Below are positions 43,517 to 52,412 of a stretch of 64,000 bases of DNA, in pieces. The notes under the pieces are model-generated. The model saw nothing but the letters and a program-made list of their open reading frames with translations, was not told the origin of the DNA and ran no database searches. Every line of letters starts with the position of its first letter. Position 1 is the stretch's first letter. The DNA comes from Pyxidicoccus fallax (lineage in GTDB: Bacteria > Myxococcota > Myxococcia > Myxococcales > Myxococcaceae). The stretch is from the NCBI RefSeq assembly GCF_012933655.1, contig NZ_JABBJJ010000004.1, forward strand, positions 47,891 to 111,890. The letters run 5' to 3'. The translations under genes were made by a program, and so were the position numbers.

Positions 43517-44710
43517 TCAGCCGCGTTGCGGGTGCGCCTCGGGTTCCGGCCGCCGGTTCATCCGGGGGCGTGATTCGTCCGTGCGCGAGGCCTCCTCGAT
43601 GCGGGCGAGGGCGGAGCGGTCGATGAGTCCCAGCCCCACCGCGTGCCTTGCCGCCTCGCAGCTGTCCCTCACCGCCAGCGCGGGGACGCCCAGCGCTCGC
43701 AGTCGCGCCAGCTGCTCCCGCACCTCCTGGTCGCGACGGCGGCCGGTGACGTCGCGGATGTAGACGGCGCGGATGCGGCCCGGATGCTCGCGGACGATGG
43801 TGCCGTACACCTCCGGGTCCTGCTGGCCGCTGTCCCCGATGAGGACGAAGGGCAGGGTGGGGTAGGCCTCGAGCAGCCGGCGGATGCGCGTCAGCTTGTC
43901 CTCGCCCTCGCCGAGTGCCGTCGACTTCGGCTCGATGAGGGAGATGTCGGTGAGGAAGAGCGGCCCGTGGGGCACGTCCTGGACCTCGAAGAAGGCATCC
44001 ATCAGGTCGTAGAGGTTCCAGCCGCTGCGTGAGACGTAGAAGATGGGATTGAGGCCCCTGCCGTCGGGGCCCTGCTCCAGCGCGCGGTAGAAGGCGGCCA
44101 CGCCGGGGAAGGGTTTGCGGCTCCTCGCATCGTTGAAGAGGACGGTGTGGACCATCTCCAACCGGTGCGTGGCGCGGGTGCGGATGACCGTGTCGTCCAC
44201 GTCGCTGATGATTCCGAACTCCGCCTCGTCGGACGGCACGAAGACATGCGCCTTCGCCCGGATGCCCGCTGAGCCGGCCATGGATTCGAGCAGCTCGAGC
44301 TCCACCTCCTTCCAGCCGGGCTCCACGGGTTCGAGCAGCCGCAGCTCCAGGCGGAAGAAGCCCTCTTCGTCGGTGACGACCTCCTGGTACGACGTGCCAA
44401 AGCGGACCGCGATGCGCGCATCCGGAATCTCGTCGCTGCGGAAGCGCCGGATGGAAGCTCGCAGGTTGTCGAGCCGCCCGTTCCGCGCGCGGGTGGCGTC
44501 CTCCGAGGCCGCCGCCTCGTCGGCGTCATGGATGACGCCCTCGCGCTCGAGGAGCCGGCCGCTGACGACGAGGTACTCACGGGTGCCGTAGCTACGGAAG
44601 GGGAGCAACTGTAGCGGGTCGAACAGCCCGAGGCGCTGCTTGGCTCGGCGCTTGAGTCGCTTGGCCCCGCCGACCGCACGGCGGGTGAGGCGTACGAGTG
44701 GATTCGCCAT
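43517..44710 (-). CDS. App1/DUF2183-type phosphatase (HAD-like)
   Basis: GGGAGG precedes the ATG at 44710. The 397-residue product has a basic N-terminus (RLTRRAVGGAKRLKRRAKQR), a beta domain with FRLELRLLEPV and VFVPSDEAEFGIIS, and then the HAD-like site DVDDTVIRT. Downstream motifs are FYVSRSGWNLYDLMDAFF, LTRIRRLLEAYPTLPFVLIGDSGQQDPEVY and the Arg-rich helix. This is the App1 family, named after the yeast actin-patch phosphatidate phosphatase. In bacteria it probably acts on lipid phosphate esters at the inner membrane surface. Confidence 0.9.
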   Translation of the reverse strand: MANPLVRLTRRAVGGAKRLKRRAKQRLGLFDPLQLLPFRSYGTREYLVVSGRLLEREGVIHDADEAAASEDATRARNGRLDNLRASIRRFRSDEIPDARIAVRFGTSYQEVVTDEEGFFRLELRLLEPVEPGWKEVELELLESMAGSAGIRAKAHVFVPSDEAEFGIISDVDDTVIRTRATHRLEMVHTVLFNDARSRKPFPGVAAFYRALEQGPDGRGLNPIFYVSRSGWNLYDLMDAFFEVQDVPHGPLFLTDISLIEPKSTALGEGEDKLTRIRRLLEAYPTLPFVLIGDSGQQDPEVYGTIVREHPGRIRAVYIRDVTGRRRDQEVREQLARLRALGVPALAVRDSCEAARHAVGLGLIDRSALARIEEASRTDESRPRMNRRPEPEAHPQRG

Positions 44711-44791
44711 GGTCCTCCCTTCGCGGAAGGTACGGATGGCGGCTCGCCGGTGCAGGCCGGGCGTTCGGTGAGTGACAACGCCAGGAGTCAG

Positions 44792-46354
44792 CTACCAGGT
44801 CCCGGCGCCCACCTCGAACACATAGGTGAGCCGGTCCACATCGAAGAAGCCGTAGCTCTTGATGCCGAGCCGCAGGCCCCAGAAGTCGGTGAGCACGCGC
44901 AGGGCACTCACCGGCGAGCGGGAGATGTTGACGCGGAACTTGATGCCCGACTCCATGACGAAGTCGGTGCGTCGCCGCGTGCCGGCCCCGCTTTCCTCCA
45001 GGTCCCACTCGACGCCCGCCGCGAAGTACGTGTCGAACCACCTCGAAGCGGAAGGCGTGTACAGGGCCATCCATCCCAGGTCCCGCAGCTGGTCGTCCTT
45101 CAGGTACATGCGATGGACGAGGTAGCCGCCGGCCACGGGCAGCTCGAGGTTCTTCACGACGAGGAACGGGAAGACGAAGGAGAGGCCCACGTCGCCATCG
45201 GCATAGAAGGAGAGGGACAACGAGCGCAGCGACCTGTCCGCCTCGACCCACTCGCCGAGGTCCTCCAGCGTCCCGGCCTCCTTGATTTCGGGCCAGCCGG
45301 GCACCTCCTTGTCCTCCAGGAAGGGGGAGAGCCCCGGGACGCTCCGGGCTTGCGCCGCGGGGGGCAGGGGCCTCAAGGTGTACTCGGCCCGGGCCCCGGC
45401 GCCCTCCCGCCGCTTGAGCGCGGCCCGGAGCGGACTGTCCTCCGGCAGCGGAGGGAAGAGCCGGTCCTCGGGGCGCCGCACCTTCGTCATCCACGCCTGA
45501 TAGCTGCCGCTGAAGAGCTGGCCGCCGCGTGTGGCGTCGCGCACACCCCACGCGTCGTTGACGCTGCGGCTCACGTCGTAGCCGGGCGTGTAGTAGCCGT
45601 CGCCATTCTTGTCCGTCCCGAGCGCGTGCTTTCCCTCCTCCACCAGCAGGTGCATGGGAAAGCGCGTGTCCTCATCCGTGTCACTGACGTTCCAGTACCA
45701 GAAGAGCCCATGGGCCTTGCCGCTCACCCGCGTGACCAACACCACGTGCTCCGTCGGGCTGCAGCGCAGGCCCGTGAACTCCTGGAAGACCTCGCTGGCC
45801 GTGGACACGACGATGGCCTTGAACTCGGCCGTCTCCACGTCGTGGGTGTGTGCCCCCACGCCCTGCTCCGTGGGGAAGTAGGCGAAGAAGTCGAGCTGGA
45901 AGCTCGTGACGTACCGCAGGTCCACCTCCGTGTCGCCGGGGTCCTCCCGCCGCTGGAGGCTCGCGCGTCCCGTGTCGCCGCCGGACAGGGAGACCTCGTC
46001 GAACTGGTAGTACACGACGGGCGTGGCGGCGGCGGGCTGGAAGGGGAGGGCCTGGGGAAGCTGGATGTCCCCGGCCTCCTCACTCCGCAGCCGTGGCTCG
46101 TCCGGAGAGAACCAGTAGATGGGCGCGGCATATGCGGCGAGGCGCGCGAGGGAGAGCTTCGTCTCCGTGCCATGCCACACCACGCCGGGCAGCGCATCCA
46201 GCCTGCATCCGTCCGCCGGACCCTGCTTCGTGGTGGGCGCGGGCGAGGCAGGCTCCGCCGCCATGACCCGGGCGGTACTCAGTGCGAGCACCAGGATGAA
46301 GCACCGCCGGACCCGTGCCGCCGACAGTCTTCCCCGCGCCTCGCGCCAGACCAT
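44792..46354 (-). CDS. Exported protein with a probable beta-barrel end, unknown function
   Basis: From Met 46354 (the frame extends to 46513) the product has 520 residues and a signal sequence (CFILVLALSTARVMA). The first 250 residues contain PVVYYQFDEVSLSG and FAYFPTEQGVGAHTHDVETAEF. HTHD and EEGKHA suggest a metal or catalytic site, loosely like Vps62-type proteins. A Ca-binding-like loop follows (GTDKNGDGYYTPGYD). The last 170 residues alternate polar and hydrophobic positions and finish in GVEWDLEE ... YVFEVGAGTW, with the terminal aromatic typical of outer-membrane barrels. The function is unknown. Confidence 0.6.
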   Translation of the reverse strand: MVWREARGRLSAARVRRCFILVLALSTARVMAAEPASPAPTTKQGPADGCRLDALPGVVWHGTETKLSLARLAAYAAPIYWFSPDEPRLRSEEAGDIQLPQALPFQPAAATPVVYYQFDEVSLSGGDTGRASLQRREDPGDTEVDLRYVTSFQLDFFAYFPTEQGVGAHTHDVETAEFKAIVVSTASEVFQEFTGLRCSPTEHVVLVTRVSGKAHGLFWYWNVSDTDEDTRFPMHLLVEEGKHALGTDKNGDGYYTPGYDVSRSVNDAWGVRDATRGGQLFSGSYQAWMTKVRRPEDRLFPPLPEDSPLRAALKRREGAGARAEYTLRPLPPAAQARSVPGLSPFLEDKEVPGWPEIKEAGTLEDLGEWVEADRSLRSLSLSFYADGDVGLSFVFPFLVVKNLELPVAGGYLVHRMYLKDDQLRDLGWMALYTPSASRWFDTYFAAGVEWDLEESGAGTRRRTDFVMESGIKFRVNISRSPVSALRVLTDFWGLRLGIKSYGFFDVDRLTYVFEVGAGTW

Positions 46355-46448
46355 GGTCGGCGCAGCTTGGGCGTTGCGCTGCTTGCCAACCATCGCCTTC
46401 GGAGGCTTCGGAACGTTCGCTGCCGCGCTCGCCCGGAGCGAGGTCGCG

Positions 46449-47375
46449 CTACTGCGCCAGGTCTGGACGGTAGGTGGCGAGGGTGCAGCGCATCCGCTGC
46501 ACCTGCTCGGCACTGAAGCCCGTCATGCAGGCATCGTCCGTCAGCTCCATGTAGTTCTGGATGGGGACCGGTACGCCGCCGCAGCTCGTGATTCCCGCCG
46601 TGCAGCCCTTGTGGGAGGTGGCGTTGGGCGGGGTGTCGCAGATGCGGTCGCCCGTGGTGTAGCAGCCGGGCGCGGTGGCCGTTCCACAACCGGCGTAGTA
46701 CGTGTGGAACAGGCCCAGGTAGTGACCCACCTCGTGAGTGACGGTCCGCCCGTGGTGGTATGGCGAAACAGGCCCCGGGCGCCCGAACGCCAGCCAGTTG
46801 ATGACCACGCGGTCCTGAGGCTGGCCGATAGCGCCCGCGGGGTCCGCGGGGAGGAAGGGCACGTACCCTCGCGAGCCGCCGGCGCTGTTCGTGTAGATGT
46901 TCAGGTAGCGCGTCGGGTCCCAGGCGATGCTGAGCCAGTAGCTGCCCTGGTCCTGGTACCACGTCGTGTTGCAGTAGCGCTTGATGCCCGTGCTCGGGTT
47001 GCCCGAAGGGTCCACGGTGGCGAGGAAGAATTCAATCTTGCTATCCACTCCGGCGCCTCCCGGACTGCCGGCCAGCGCGCGAAAGTCCTCGTTGAGGACC
47101 GCAATCTGACTGTGGACCAGGGCATCCGGGATGTTGACGTTCGTGCACGAACTGTCCGCGAGGACGTGAACCACCACAGGGATGCGCCGCAGTGTCGCGG
47201 GCTGCCACAGCGGGCCGGGAACGGTCGAGTCCAGGGAGCAGTCGGAGGCGGTGAGCTTCGCCGACCAGGCGGAAGAAGAAGGCTCCGGGGCGACACAGCG
47301 GTCGGCGTGGAGCGGGAAGACATCTCCGGGCAGGAATGCCAGGGCGTAGGCGATGAGCGAGTGGGCTGGGAGCAT
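46449..47375 (-). CDS. Secreted zinc metalloprotease, M43/pappalysin-like
   Basis: From Met 47375 (GTG alternative at 47435) the product has 308 residues and a weak signal (SLIAYALAFLPGDVFPLHA). After a propeptide-like region come IPVVVHVLADSS, the zinc site THEVGHYLGLFHTY and the Cys-rich YAGCG ... GDRICDTPP, then QNYMELTDDACMTGFSAEQVQRMR with the Met-turn NYMEL. Order and motifs match M43B enzymes such as cytophagalysin and ulilysin. It is probably an extracellular protease. It is transcribed divergently from the small secreted protein at 47658. Confidence 0.9.
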   Translation of the reverse strand: MLPAHSLIAYALAFLPGDVFPLHADRCVAPEPSSSAWSAKLTASDCSLDSTVPGPLWQPATLRRIPVVVHVLADSSCTNVNIPDALVHSQIAVLNEDFRALAGSPGGAGVDSKIEFFLATVDPSGNPSTGIKRYCNTTWYQDQGSYWLSIAWDPTRYLNIYTNSAGGSRGYVPFLPADPAGAIGQPQDRVVINWLAFGRPGPVSPYHHGRTVTHEVGHYLGLFHTYYAGCGTATAPGCYTTGDRICDTPPNATSHKGCTAGITSCGGVPVPIQNYMELTDDACMTGFSAEQVQRMRCTLATYRPDLAQ

Positions 47376-47505
47376 GGGCGCGAAACTAGCGGTGTCTTCC
47401 CATTCCTTCCAGAGGGCCGCCTCCCATCCTTCCACGAGATGAAGCTACCGTGTGGCTGATGTAATCCGTGTAGGAGATGGGAGGCGGGTGCCCCGGCGTG
47501 CCCAC

Positions 47506-47536
47506 TGACACGTCAGCCGCGTCAATGGACATGTCA
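47506..47536. promoter_or_regulatory. Repeated GTCA motifs in a divergent intergenic region
   Basis: TGACACGTCA (47506-47515) is followed by GTCA at 47521-47524 and GTCA within the palindrome GACATGTC (47529-47536). The same-direction GTCA copies are 9 and 12 bases apart. Repeats with this spacing between divergent genes can be operators. On the minus strand TTGACA could be a -35 box of the M43 protease gene. No regulator gene is adjacent. Confidence 0.2.
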
Positions 47537-47657
47537 ACGAGCGTGGAGCGACCTCGGGCATGCACGGGTTGCCCTCGTGCCAGGCCTCATCGGCCCTGGG
47601 CATGAGGCTTGCTGTGTGGACTCAGGCCCACCCACCACGGGCCCCTACCGGAGATGA

Positions 47658-48056
47658 ATGACAACCATGCGCAGATTCGTGACGCTCTTCTCACTGGCCA
47701 GCTGTCTGCTGATGACTGGCGCTGGAGCGCAGACGCCCCCCGCTCAGACCCCCTCGAACCAGACGCCCGCGAATGCGTGCTACCTGTGGAAGGGGCGTGG
47801 AGGTGCGCCCTCGGCGAGCTACATGGCGACCCATGCGAGCTGCCGTCCCTGGAATAGCCCTTACGGGTGGAGCTTCATCAAGAATGGCAATGGGGTGGAC
47901 TACTATCGCGGAACCTTCAAGGACGCCGCGGCCACTCCCTCCACCTGGGCGGTCTACGCCGACTTCGGCTCGGCGGTGGTCACCTCGAAGGCGGACTACG
48001 ATTCCTTCGTCGCCAATACCCGGCTGTCCGGCTCCTGCGGCGAGTGCCTGAACTGA
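47658..48056 (+). CDS. Small secreted protein of unknown function
   Basis: GGAG lies 4 bases before the ATG at 47658; Met 47667 is an alternative. The 132-residue product has a signal (RRFVTLFSLASCLLMTGAGA), a Thr/Pro/Gln linker, and a mature domain with four Cys (NACYLW, ASCRPW, GSCGECLN). It is Gly/Ser/Tyr-rich with a central GVDYYRGTFKDAAATPSTWA. No family is recognised; export to the periplasm or outside is likely. Confidence 0.65.
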   Translation: MTTMRRFVTLFSLASCLLMTGAGAQTPPAQTPSNQTPANACYLWKGRGGAPSASYMATHASCRPWNSPYGWSFIKNGNGVDYYRGTFKDAAATPSTWAVYADFGSAVVTSKADYDSFVANTRLSGSCGECLN

Positions 48057-48095
48057 CAGCGGGGCTCCCATGGATTGAGCAGGCGCCCGCTCCCG

Positions 48096-49454
48096 TCAGT
48101 GCGCGGGGGCGGTAACCTGCCCGGTCTTCTCGACTGGCGCGACCACCACCTTCCCGTCCTTCATCACGAAGCGCACCTGCTTCAGCGACGACAGGTCCTT
48201 CAGCGGGTTGCCCTGCACCGCAATCACGTCCGCGAGCTTCCCGGCCTCGAGCGACCCCAGCCGGTCCTGGACGCGCAGCAGCTCCGCCGCGCTCGACGTC
48301 GCCGCGCGCAGGACGTCCACCGCCGACAGCCCCGCCTCTTCATACGCGAGCAGATAGGCCAGCGTGGAGTCGCCACGCGTCTTGCCCGGCGGCTCCGTGT
48401 AGCTGTCCGAGCCCATCGCCACCCTCACGCCCGCCGCCACCGCGCGGCGGAACTGCGCGTGCCCCTGCTTGATGGCGTTGCGACACCGCTCCCTGCGCAT
48501 GCGCTTCATCGCCTCGTCCCCGGTCATCGCGTCGATCTCCTCGCACATCTCCACCGAGCCATACGTGGGCACCAGGAAGATGCGCTTGCGCGCCATCGGC
48601 GCCAGCACGTCCTCCGGCAGCGAGTACCCATGCTCGATGGAGTCCACGCCCGCCGCCACCGCCGCGCGGATGCTCTCGTCCGTCGTGGTGTGCACCGCCA
48701 CCGGGCGCTTCATGCGGTGCGCCTCCTCGACGATGACCTTCAGCTCCTCCTCCGAGAGGAGGTTGTGCCCGTTGTCCCCGATGACCTTGATGCAATCCGC
48801 GCCGTCGTACACGGCCTGCCTCACCGCGCGCCGCGCCTCGTCCGCGCCGGCGATGGTGACGTACTCCTGCTCGATGAGCCCCTGCGCGTCCGGCTGGAGC
48901 CGCCTGAACTGCCCACCGTGCGGCGCGAGCGCGCGGGTGCACGCGGAGATGCGCGGCCCCTCCACCCAGCCCTTCTGGATGGCATCGCGCAGCGCCACGT
49001 CCCCGTTCACCCCGGAGTTGCCCGCGTCCCGCACCATGGTGAACCCCACCTCCAGCACCTCGCGCCCCAGCTTCACACCCAGCAGCGCCCGCTCCGCCGT
49101 GCTCAGGCGCGAGACGGTGAGCTCCGGCCCCAGCGCGATGTTGTCGCTCAGCAGCAGGTGCGAATGCACGTCGATGAGTCCCGGCAGGAGCGTCACGTCC
49201 CCCAGGTCGATGACCTGCGTCCCCTCGGGAATCGCCAGCTTGCTGCCCACCGCCTTGATGCGGTTGGCCTCGACGAGCACCACGGCGTCCGTGAGCAGCT
49301 TCGCGTTCTTCCCATCGAACAGCCTCGCCGCGCGCACGGCCACCTTCGAGGGCCCCGCGGACTGCTGCGCCAGCGCCTCCCCCGGAAGCCACCATGCCAG
49401 GACGACACCCCACAGGACTCTCAGCGACAGCGAACGCCAGCAAGCGCGCATCAC
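48096..49454 (-). CDS. Exported metal-dependent amidohydrolase (Xaa-Pro dipeptidase-like)
   Basis: A 452-residue protein with a signal (LWGVVLAWWLPGEALA). It has the composite beta domain and TIM barrel of the amidohydrolase superfamily: LLPGLIDVHSHLLL (HxH), DCIKVIGDNGH (Lys ligand), PVAVHTTTDESI, VDSIEHGYSL and VAMGSDSYTEPPG (Asp). The C-terminal ELLRVQDRLGSLEAGKLADVIAVQGNPLKDL is typical. Secreted members hydrolyse Xaa-Pro-type dipeptides or related amides. It converges with the small secreted protein, leaving 39 bases between stops. Confidence 0.92.
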   Translation of the reverse strand: MMRACWRSLSLRVLWGVVLAWWLPGEALAQQSAGPSKVAVRAARLFDGKNAKLLTDAVVLVEANRIKAVGSKLAIPEGTQVIDLGDVTLLPGLIDVHSHLLLSDNIALGPELTVSRLSTAERALLGVKLGREVLEVGFTMVRDAGNSGVNGDVALRDAIQKGWVEGPRISACTRALAPHGGQFRRLQPDAQGLIEQEYVTIAGADEARRAVRQAVYDGADCIKVIGDNGHNLLSEEELKVIVEEAHRMKRPVAVHTTTDESIRAAVAAGVDSIEHGYSLPEDVLAPMARKRIFLVPTYGSVEMCEEIDAMTGDEAMKRMRRERCRNAIKQGHAQFRRAVAAGVRVAMGSDSYTEPPGKTRGDSTLAYLLAYEEAGLSAVDVLRAATSSAAELLRVQDRLGSLEAGKLADVIAVQGNPLKDLSSLKQVRFVMKDGKVVVAPVEKTGQVTAPAH

Positions 49455-49550
49455 GCAGCTCCAGATGGAAGAAGAGGTCGACGTACGCTTGCCTCATCAG
49501 TCACCCAAAGCAAGCACGGACACAGGCGCGAGCCGGTCGGCGCGGGCCGC

Positions 49551-50708
49551 TCAGTCCTCGCCGACCGTGTTCTCGATGTGGTGCCAGCGCCCATACCTGG
49601 AGACGCTGGCTCGCACCGTGCGGCCCTGCGTCCAGGGCGGGTCCATGGGGTGAAGGGTCCACGTCGTCGTGTTGCCGCTCACCTGCCGGGAGGCCGTCCC
49701 CGTCACGAGGTTCTCGTGCTCGTCCGTGGACAACGAAAAGCCACCCTGGGTGGACAGGCGGAGGGTGAAGCCCTGGGGAGCGGGCGGGATGTCCTCGCGT
49801 CTGTCGAGCCGGCCCGTGTTCCGGACGGAGCGGAGCAGGAATTGCCCTTCCACGCGTTGGACCGTGAGGATTTCCTCCGCCAGGAACGACGACGTGGTGG
49901 TCTTGTGCAGGGTGAGCAGGTCTCCCTCGATGCCGACGAGCTCGTACTGGTGCAGGTTGCCCAGGTTGTCCCAATACACCCAGCGCTCGCCCACCGCGAT
50001 GCGCCTGGGGGCCCAGGCCAGCCACAGCCTCAGCTGCCCCTCGCGGATGACACCGATGAGGAAGTCTTCCGAGTAGATGAAGAGAAGCGCGCCTGGCTGC
50101 GGGGCGGGGCGGAGCCGATAGGAGATGCCGTCCACGGTCACCTGACTGTGGGGGTGGGCGAGGGCGCTGGTGCCCGCCCACATCACGGGAAGGGAGGAGT
50201 CCTCCGAGTGATTTCCAGGATTGATGAACCCGCCCTGCTCGGGGGTGGGGGGCGAGAAGGCCTCGAACGAGAGCACGATCCGCTCACCCTCATGAGAGGT
50301 GAAGCGCAGCCGCATCGTGGGGAGGCCGTTGCGCTCTCCCTCCTCGTACCGCATGGGCCGGTAGAGCGTCCGCCGATCGGTCAGCACCGCGGCGCGCTCC
50401 CTCGCCGCCTCCTCGTCGTTGATGAAGTCGATTTGAACTCCATCGAGCTGCGTGATGATGGCTCGAAGCAGCGGGGGCCGCCCGGTCCGCCGCGTCACCA
50501 TCACCTCGATGGCATCGTAGACAGGGTGATTGGCGAGCAGGGCAATCACCTGGACCTCGTGGCGCTCGAAGGTGATGAGGAATGGCTGGACGATGCCTTC
50601 TGGCTGCACCGGGCCCGGGAGTTGGTGCGGGGCGGCTGGCGCGCGGGTTCCGACCAGCAGCAAGGTGACCCACGCGACGAAAGCGAATCTGCATCGAGAG
50701 AACCGCAT
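49551..50708 (-). CDS. Secreted protein of unknown function
   Basis: A 385-residue protein with a signal (FVAWVTLLLVGTRAPAAP). The mature protein is beta-rich and without Cys: FLITFERHEVQVIALL, RLRFTSHEGERIVLSFEAF and repeated Trp/Tyr strands (GERWVYWDNLGNLHQYELV). The end, TRTVRAS-like and RYGRWHHIENTVGED, has no catalytic signature. The pattern suggests a periplasmic beta-propeller or beta-sandwich. It lies upstream of the amidohydrolase on the same strand with a 96-base gap. The function is unknown. Confidence 0.6.
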   Translation of the reverse strand: MRFSRCRFAFVAWVTLLLVGTRAPAAPHQLPGPVQPEGIVQPFLITFERHEVQVIALLANHPVYDAIEVMVTRRTGRPPLLRAIITQLDGVQIDFINDEEAARERAAVLTDRRTLYRPMRYEEGERNGLPTMRLRFTSHEGERIVLSFEAFSPPTPEQGGFINPGNHSEDSSLPVMWAGTSALAHPHSQVTVDGISYRLRPAPQPGALLFIYSEDFLIGVIREGQLRLWLAWAPRRIAVGERWVYWDNLGNLHQYELVGIEGDLLTLHKTTTSSFLAEEILTVQRVEGQFLLRSVRNTGRLDRREDIPPAPQGFTLRLSTQGGFSLSTDEHENLVTGTASRQVSGNTTTWTLHPMDPPWTQGRTVRASVSRYGRWHHIENTVGED

Positions 50709-50811
50709 GATGGCTTTCCTCCCACTGCCGGCGCTCGCCAGTCAGAGGGGGCGAATATGCGGTCCTGCCTCTACGTGATGAAGCAACCCCGCGGATGCAG
50801 GGCATGACAGC

Positions 50812-51768
50812 TCACGAGACGTTTTCGGGCCTAGAACAGAGGCGTGCTTCGTGGTGGGAGCAGGCTGCCCTTGGGGAAGGGCTACGCCGGAGCCTCAGCC
50901 AGGCGAACCCGTCTTCCAGCGGACGCAGGAAGAGCACCAGTGCGCCAGCCATGGCCAGGGCGAAGCTGGGCAGGCCATGGATGAGCGCGATGCCGCCATG
51001 CAGTCCCAGCCCCAGCAGCAACAGCCTTCCCCGGTGGCGCTTCTCCACCACGAGGCCCGCCGCGAGGAAGACTTCCAGCACGAGCACGCTCCAGGTGAGC
51101 AGCGCCACGGGCACCCCCTGCGTGAGCAGCGGGCGCAGCAGCGCGGCGAGCCACGGCGACGCGCCAATGCCCGGGTCCAGCAGCCAATAGTAGAGCGCGG
51201 TGCCGTCCGCCCACTCCCGCACGGGGAACTTGGCCACCGCGGCGTGGAAGTAGACGAGCGCCACCTGGAGACGGATGGCGGTGAGCGACGACAGCGCCAC
51301 CAGACGCGCCCCCTCCCCGCGCTCGCGCGGCGGGTCCCAGTGCCAGCGCCGCCCGTCGGTGAGCGTCAGGGGCAGCAGGAGCAACGTCAGGACGGACGTC
51401 ACCTGGTCTCCGCCATCGGTGGCGAGCGCGGTGGAGTGCAGGCTGAAGGACAGCCACCAGTGCACGGGCGCCGTCAGCCGGGGACGCCATCCGGAGGCGA
51501 CGACGACGAGCAGCGCCACCGCCAGCCAGCGTGCCCACTCCAGGCCCCCTCGCGGGACCAGGCAGAACAGGGCGGCGTTGCTCATGCCCTGGCAGATGGG
51601 CGCCTCGATGCCGCCCGCGGCGGGGCGGAACATCAGCGTCGTGGGGTTGAACGCGAGGGTGAGCGCGGTGCCCGTGGCAAGCAGCGTGCGGGCGAGCCCA
51701 TACACGTTCGTCCAGGGATTCACGTCTCCCATCCAGCGCCTCGTGGCGCCACCCAGGGCCGTCAGCAT
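50812..51768 (-). CDS. sdpB: SdpB-family membrane protein (toxin maturation)
   Basis: A 318-residue polytopic membrane protein. The N-terminal VNPWTNVYGLARTLLATGTALTLAFNPTTLMFRP block matches the SdpB family as I recall it ('PWTNVYGLAR...GT.LTL..N'). Six to seven membrane helices follow, with ALVYFHAAVAKFPVREWADGTALYYWL, the HTTM-like core. In Bacillus subtilis SdpB (323 residues) works with SdpA to convert SdpC into the mature SDP toxin. The ATG overlaps the SdpA-like stop by 7 bases. It ends the probable sdpC-sdpA-sdpB transcript. Confidence 0.85.
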   Translation of the reverse strand: MLTALGGATRRWMGDVNPWTNVYGLARTLLATGTALTLAFNPTTLMFRPAAGGIEAPICQGMSNAALFCLVPRGGLEWARWLAVALLVVVASGWRPRLTAPVHWWLSFSLHSTALATDGGDQVTSVLTLLLLPLTLTDGRRWHWDPPRERGEGARLVALSSLTAIRLQVALVYFHAAVAKFPVREWADGTALYYWLLDPGIGASPWLAALLRPLLTQGVPVALLTWSVLVLEVFLAAGLVVEKRHRGRLLLLGLGLHGGIALIHGLPSFALAMAGALVLFLRPLEDGFAWLRLRRSPSPRAACSHHEARLCSRPENVS

Positions 51769-52337
51769 GAGACCTCCATCACCAGCACGTTCGAGGGCAT
51801 GACCACCGGCCGCGTCGCGCGGCTCCATGCCCAGGGCACGGGCTTCTGCGAGACAAAGCCCACGTGGCCGCAGAGCGTCGGACCCGGCGTGGGGTTGTGG
51901 ACCGGGGGCAGCGCCTCCATGCGCTCCAGGCACGAGAGCGGAGCCCCCTCGCACGCCTGCCATGACTCCTTGGCGACGTGCTCCAGCAGGAGCGCGGACT
52001 CCATGCCCTGTGCACGGCCGCCGCGCCGGAGGCCGAAGAGGTTCGCCGGGCTGGAGTTGGGCGTCAGGCCCGAGGGCATCCAGGTGCCATCCACGCCGCG
52101 TGAGTACAGGCGGATGTCCGGCTCCTGCGGGTTGCGAGTGAAGAAGCTCCAGCCCTCGGGCGCCCACGTCGAGGCGCGGACGTATCGTTCGAAGGGCAGG
52201 GAGAACGGGTTGTAGGGCATGAAGCCATGCGCCACATAGGCGAGCACAATCACCCAGGCGGAGACGACCGCGAGGGCAACGCCCCCCAGGCGGTTGAGGC
52301 CGCGGGCTTCGGGCGGCGCGAGGTTGTCCGAAGGCAT
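51762..52337 (-). CDS. sdpA: SdpA-family protein (toxin maturation)
   Basis: A 191-residue protein with AGGAG before the ATG. One membrane helix near the N-terminus (GGVALAVVSAWVIVLAYVAHGF) anchors a domain reading RASTWAPEGWSFFTRNPQEPDIRLYS; the 'PEGW.FFT..P..P...Y' motif is characteristic of SdpA. Three later Cys (ACEGAPLSCLERM, TLCGHV) are present. The Bacillus protein has 158 residues, so this one is slightly longer. It acts with SdpB in processing the SdpC-like precursor. It sits 75 bases downstream of the toxin-like gene. Confidence 0.85.
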   Translation of the reverse strand: MPSDNLAPPEARGLNRLGGVALAVVSAWVIVLAYVAHGFMPYNPFSLPFERYVRASTWAPEGWSFFTRNPQEPDIRLYSRGVDGTWMPSGLTPNSSPANLFGLRRGGRAQGMESALLLEHVAKESWQACEGAPLSCLERMEALPPVHNPTPGPTLCGHVGFVSQKPVPWAWSRATRPVVMPSNVLVMEVSC

Positions 52338-52412
52338 GGAGCCACTCCTGCGAAGAAAGGGACGGAGGCGGAGCCCGACAGCGCCGGGCCCCGCCTCCCC
52401 AGACGAGACGGA

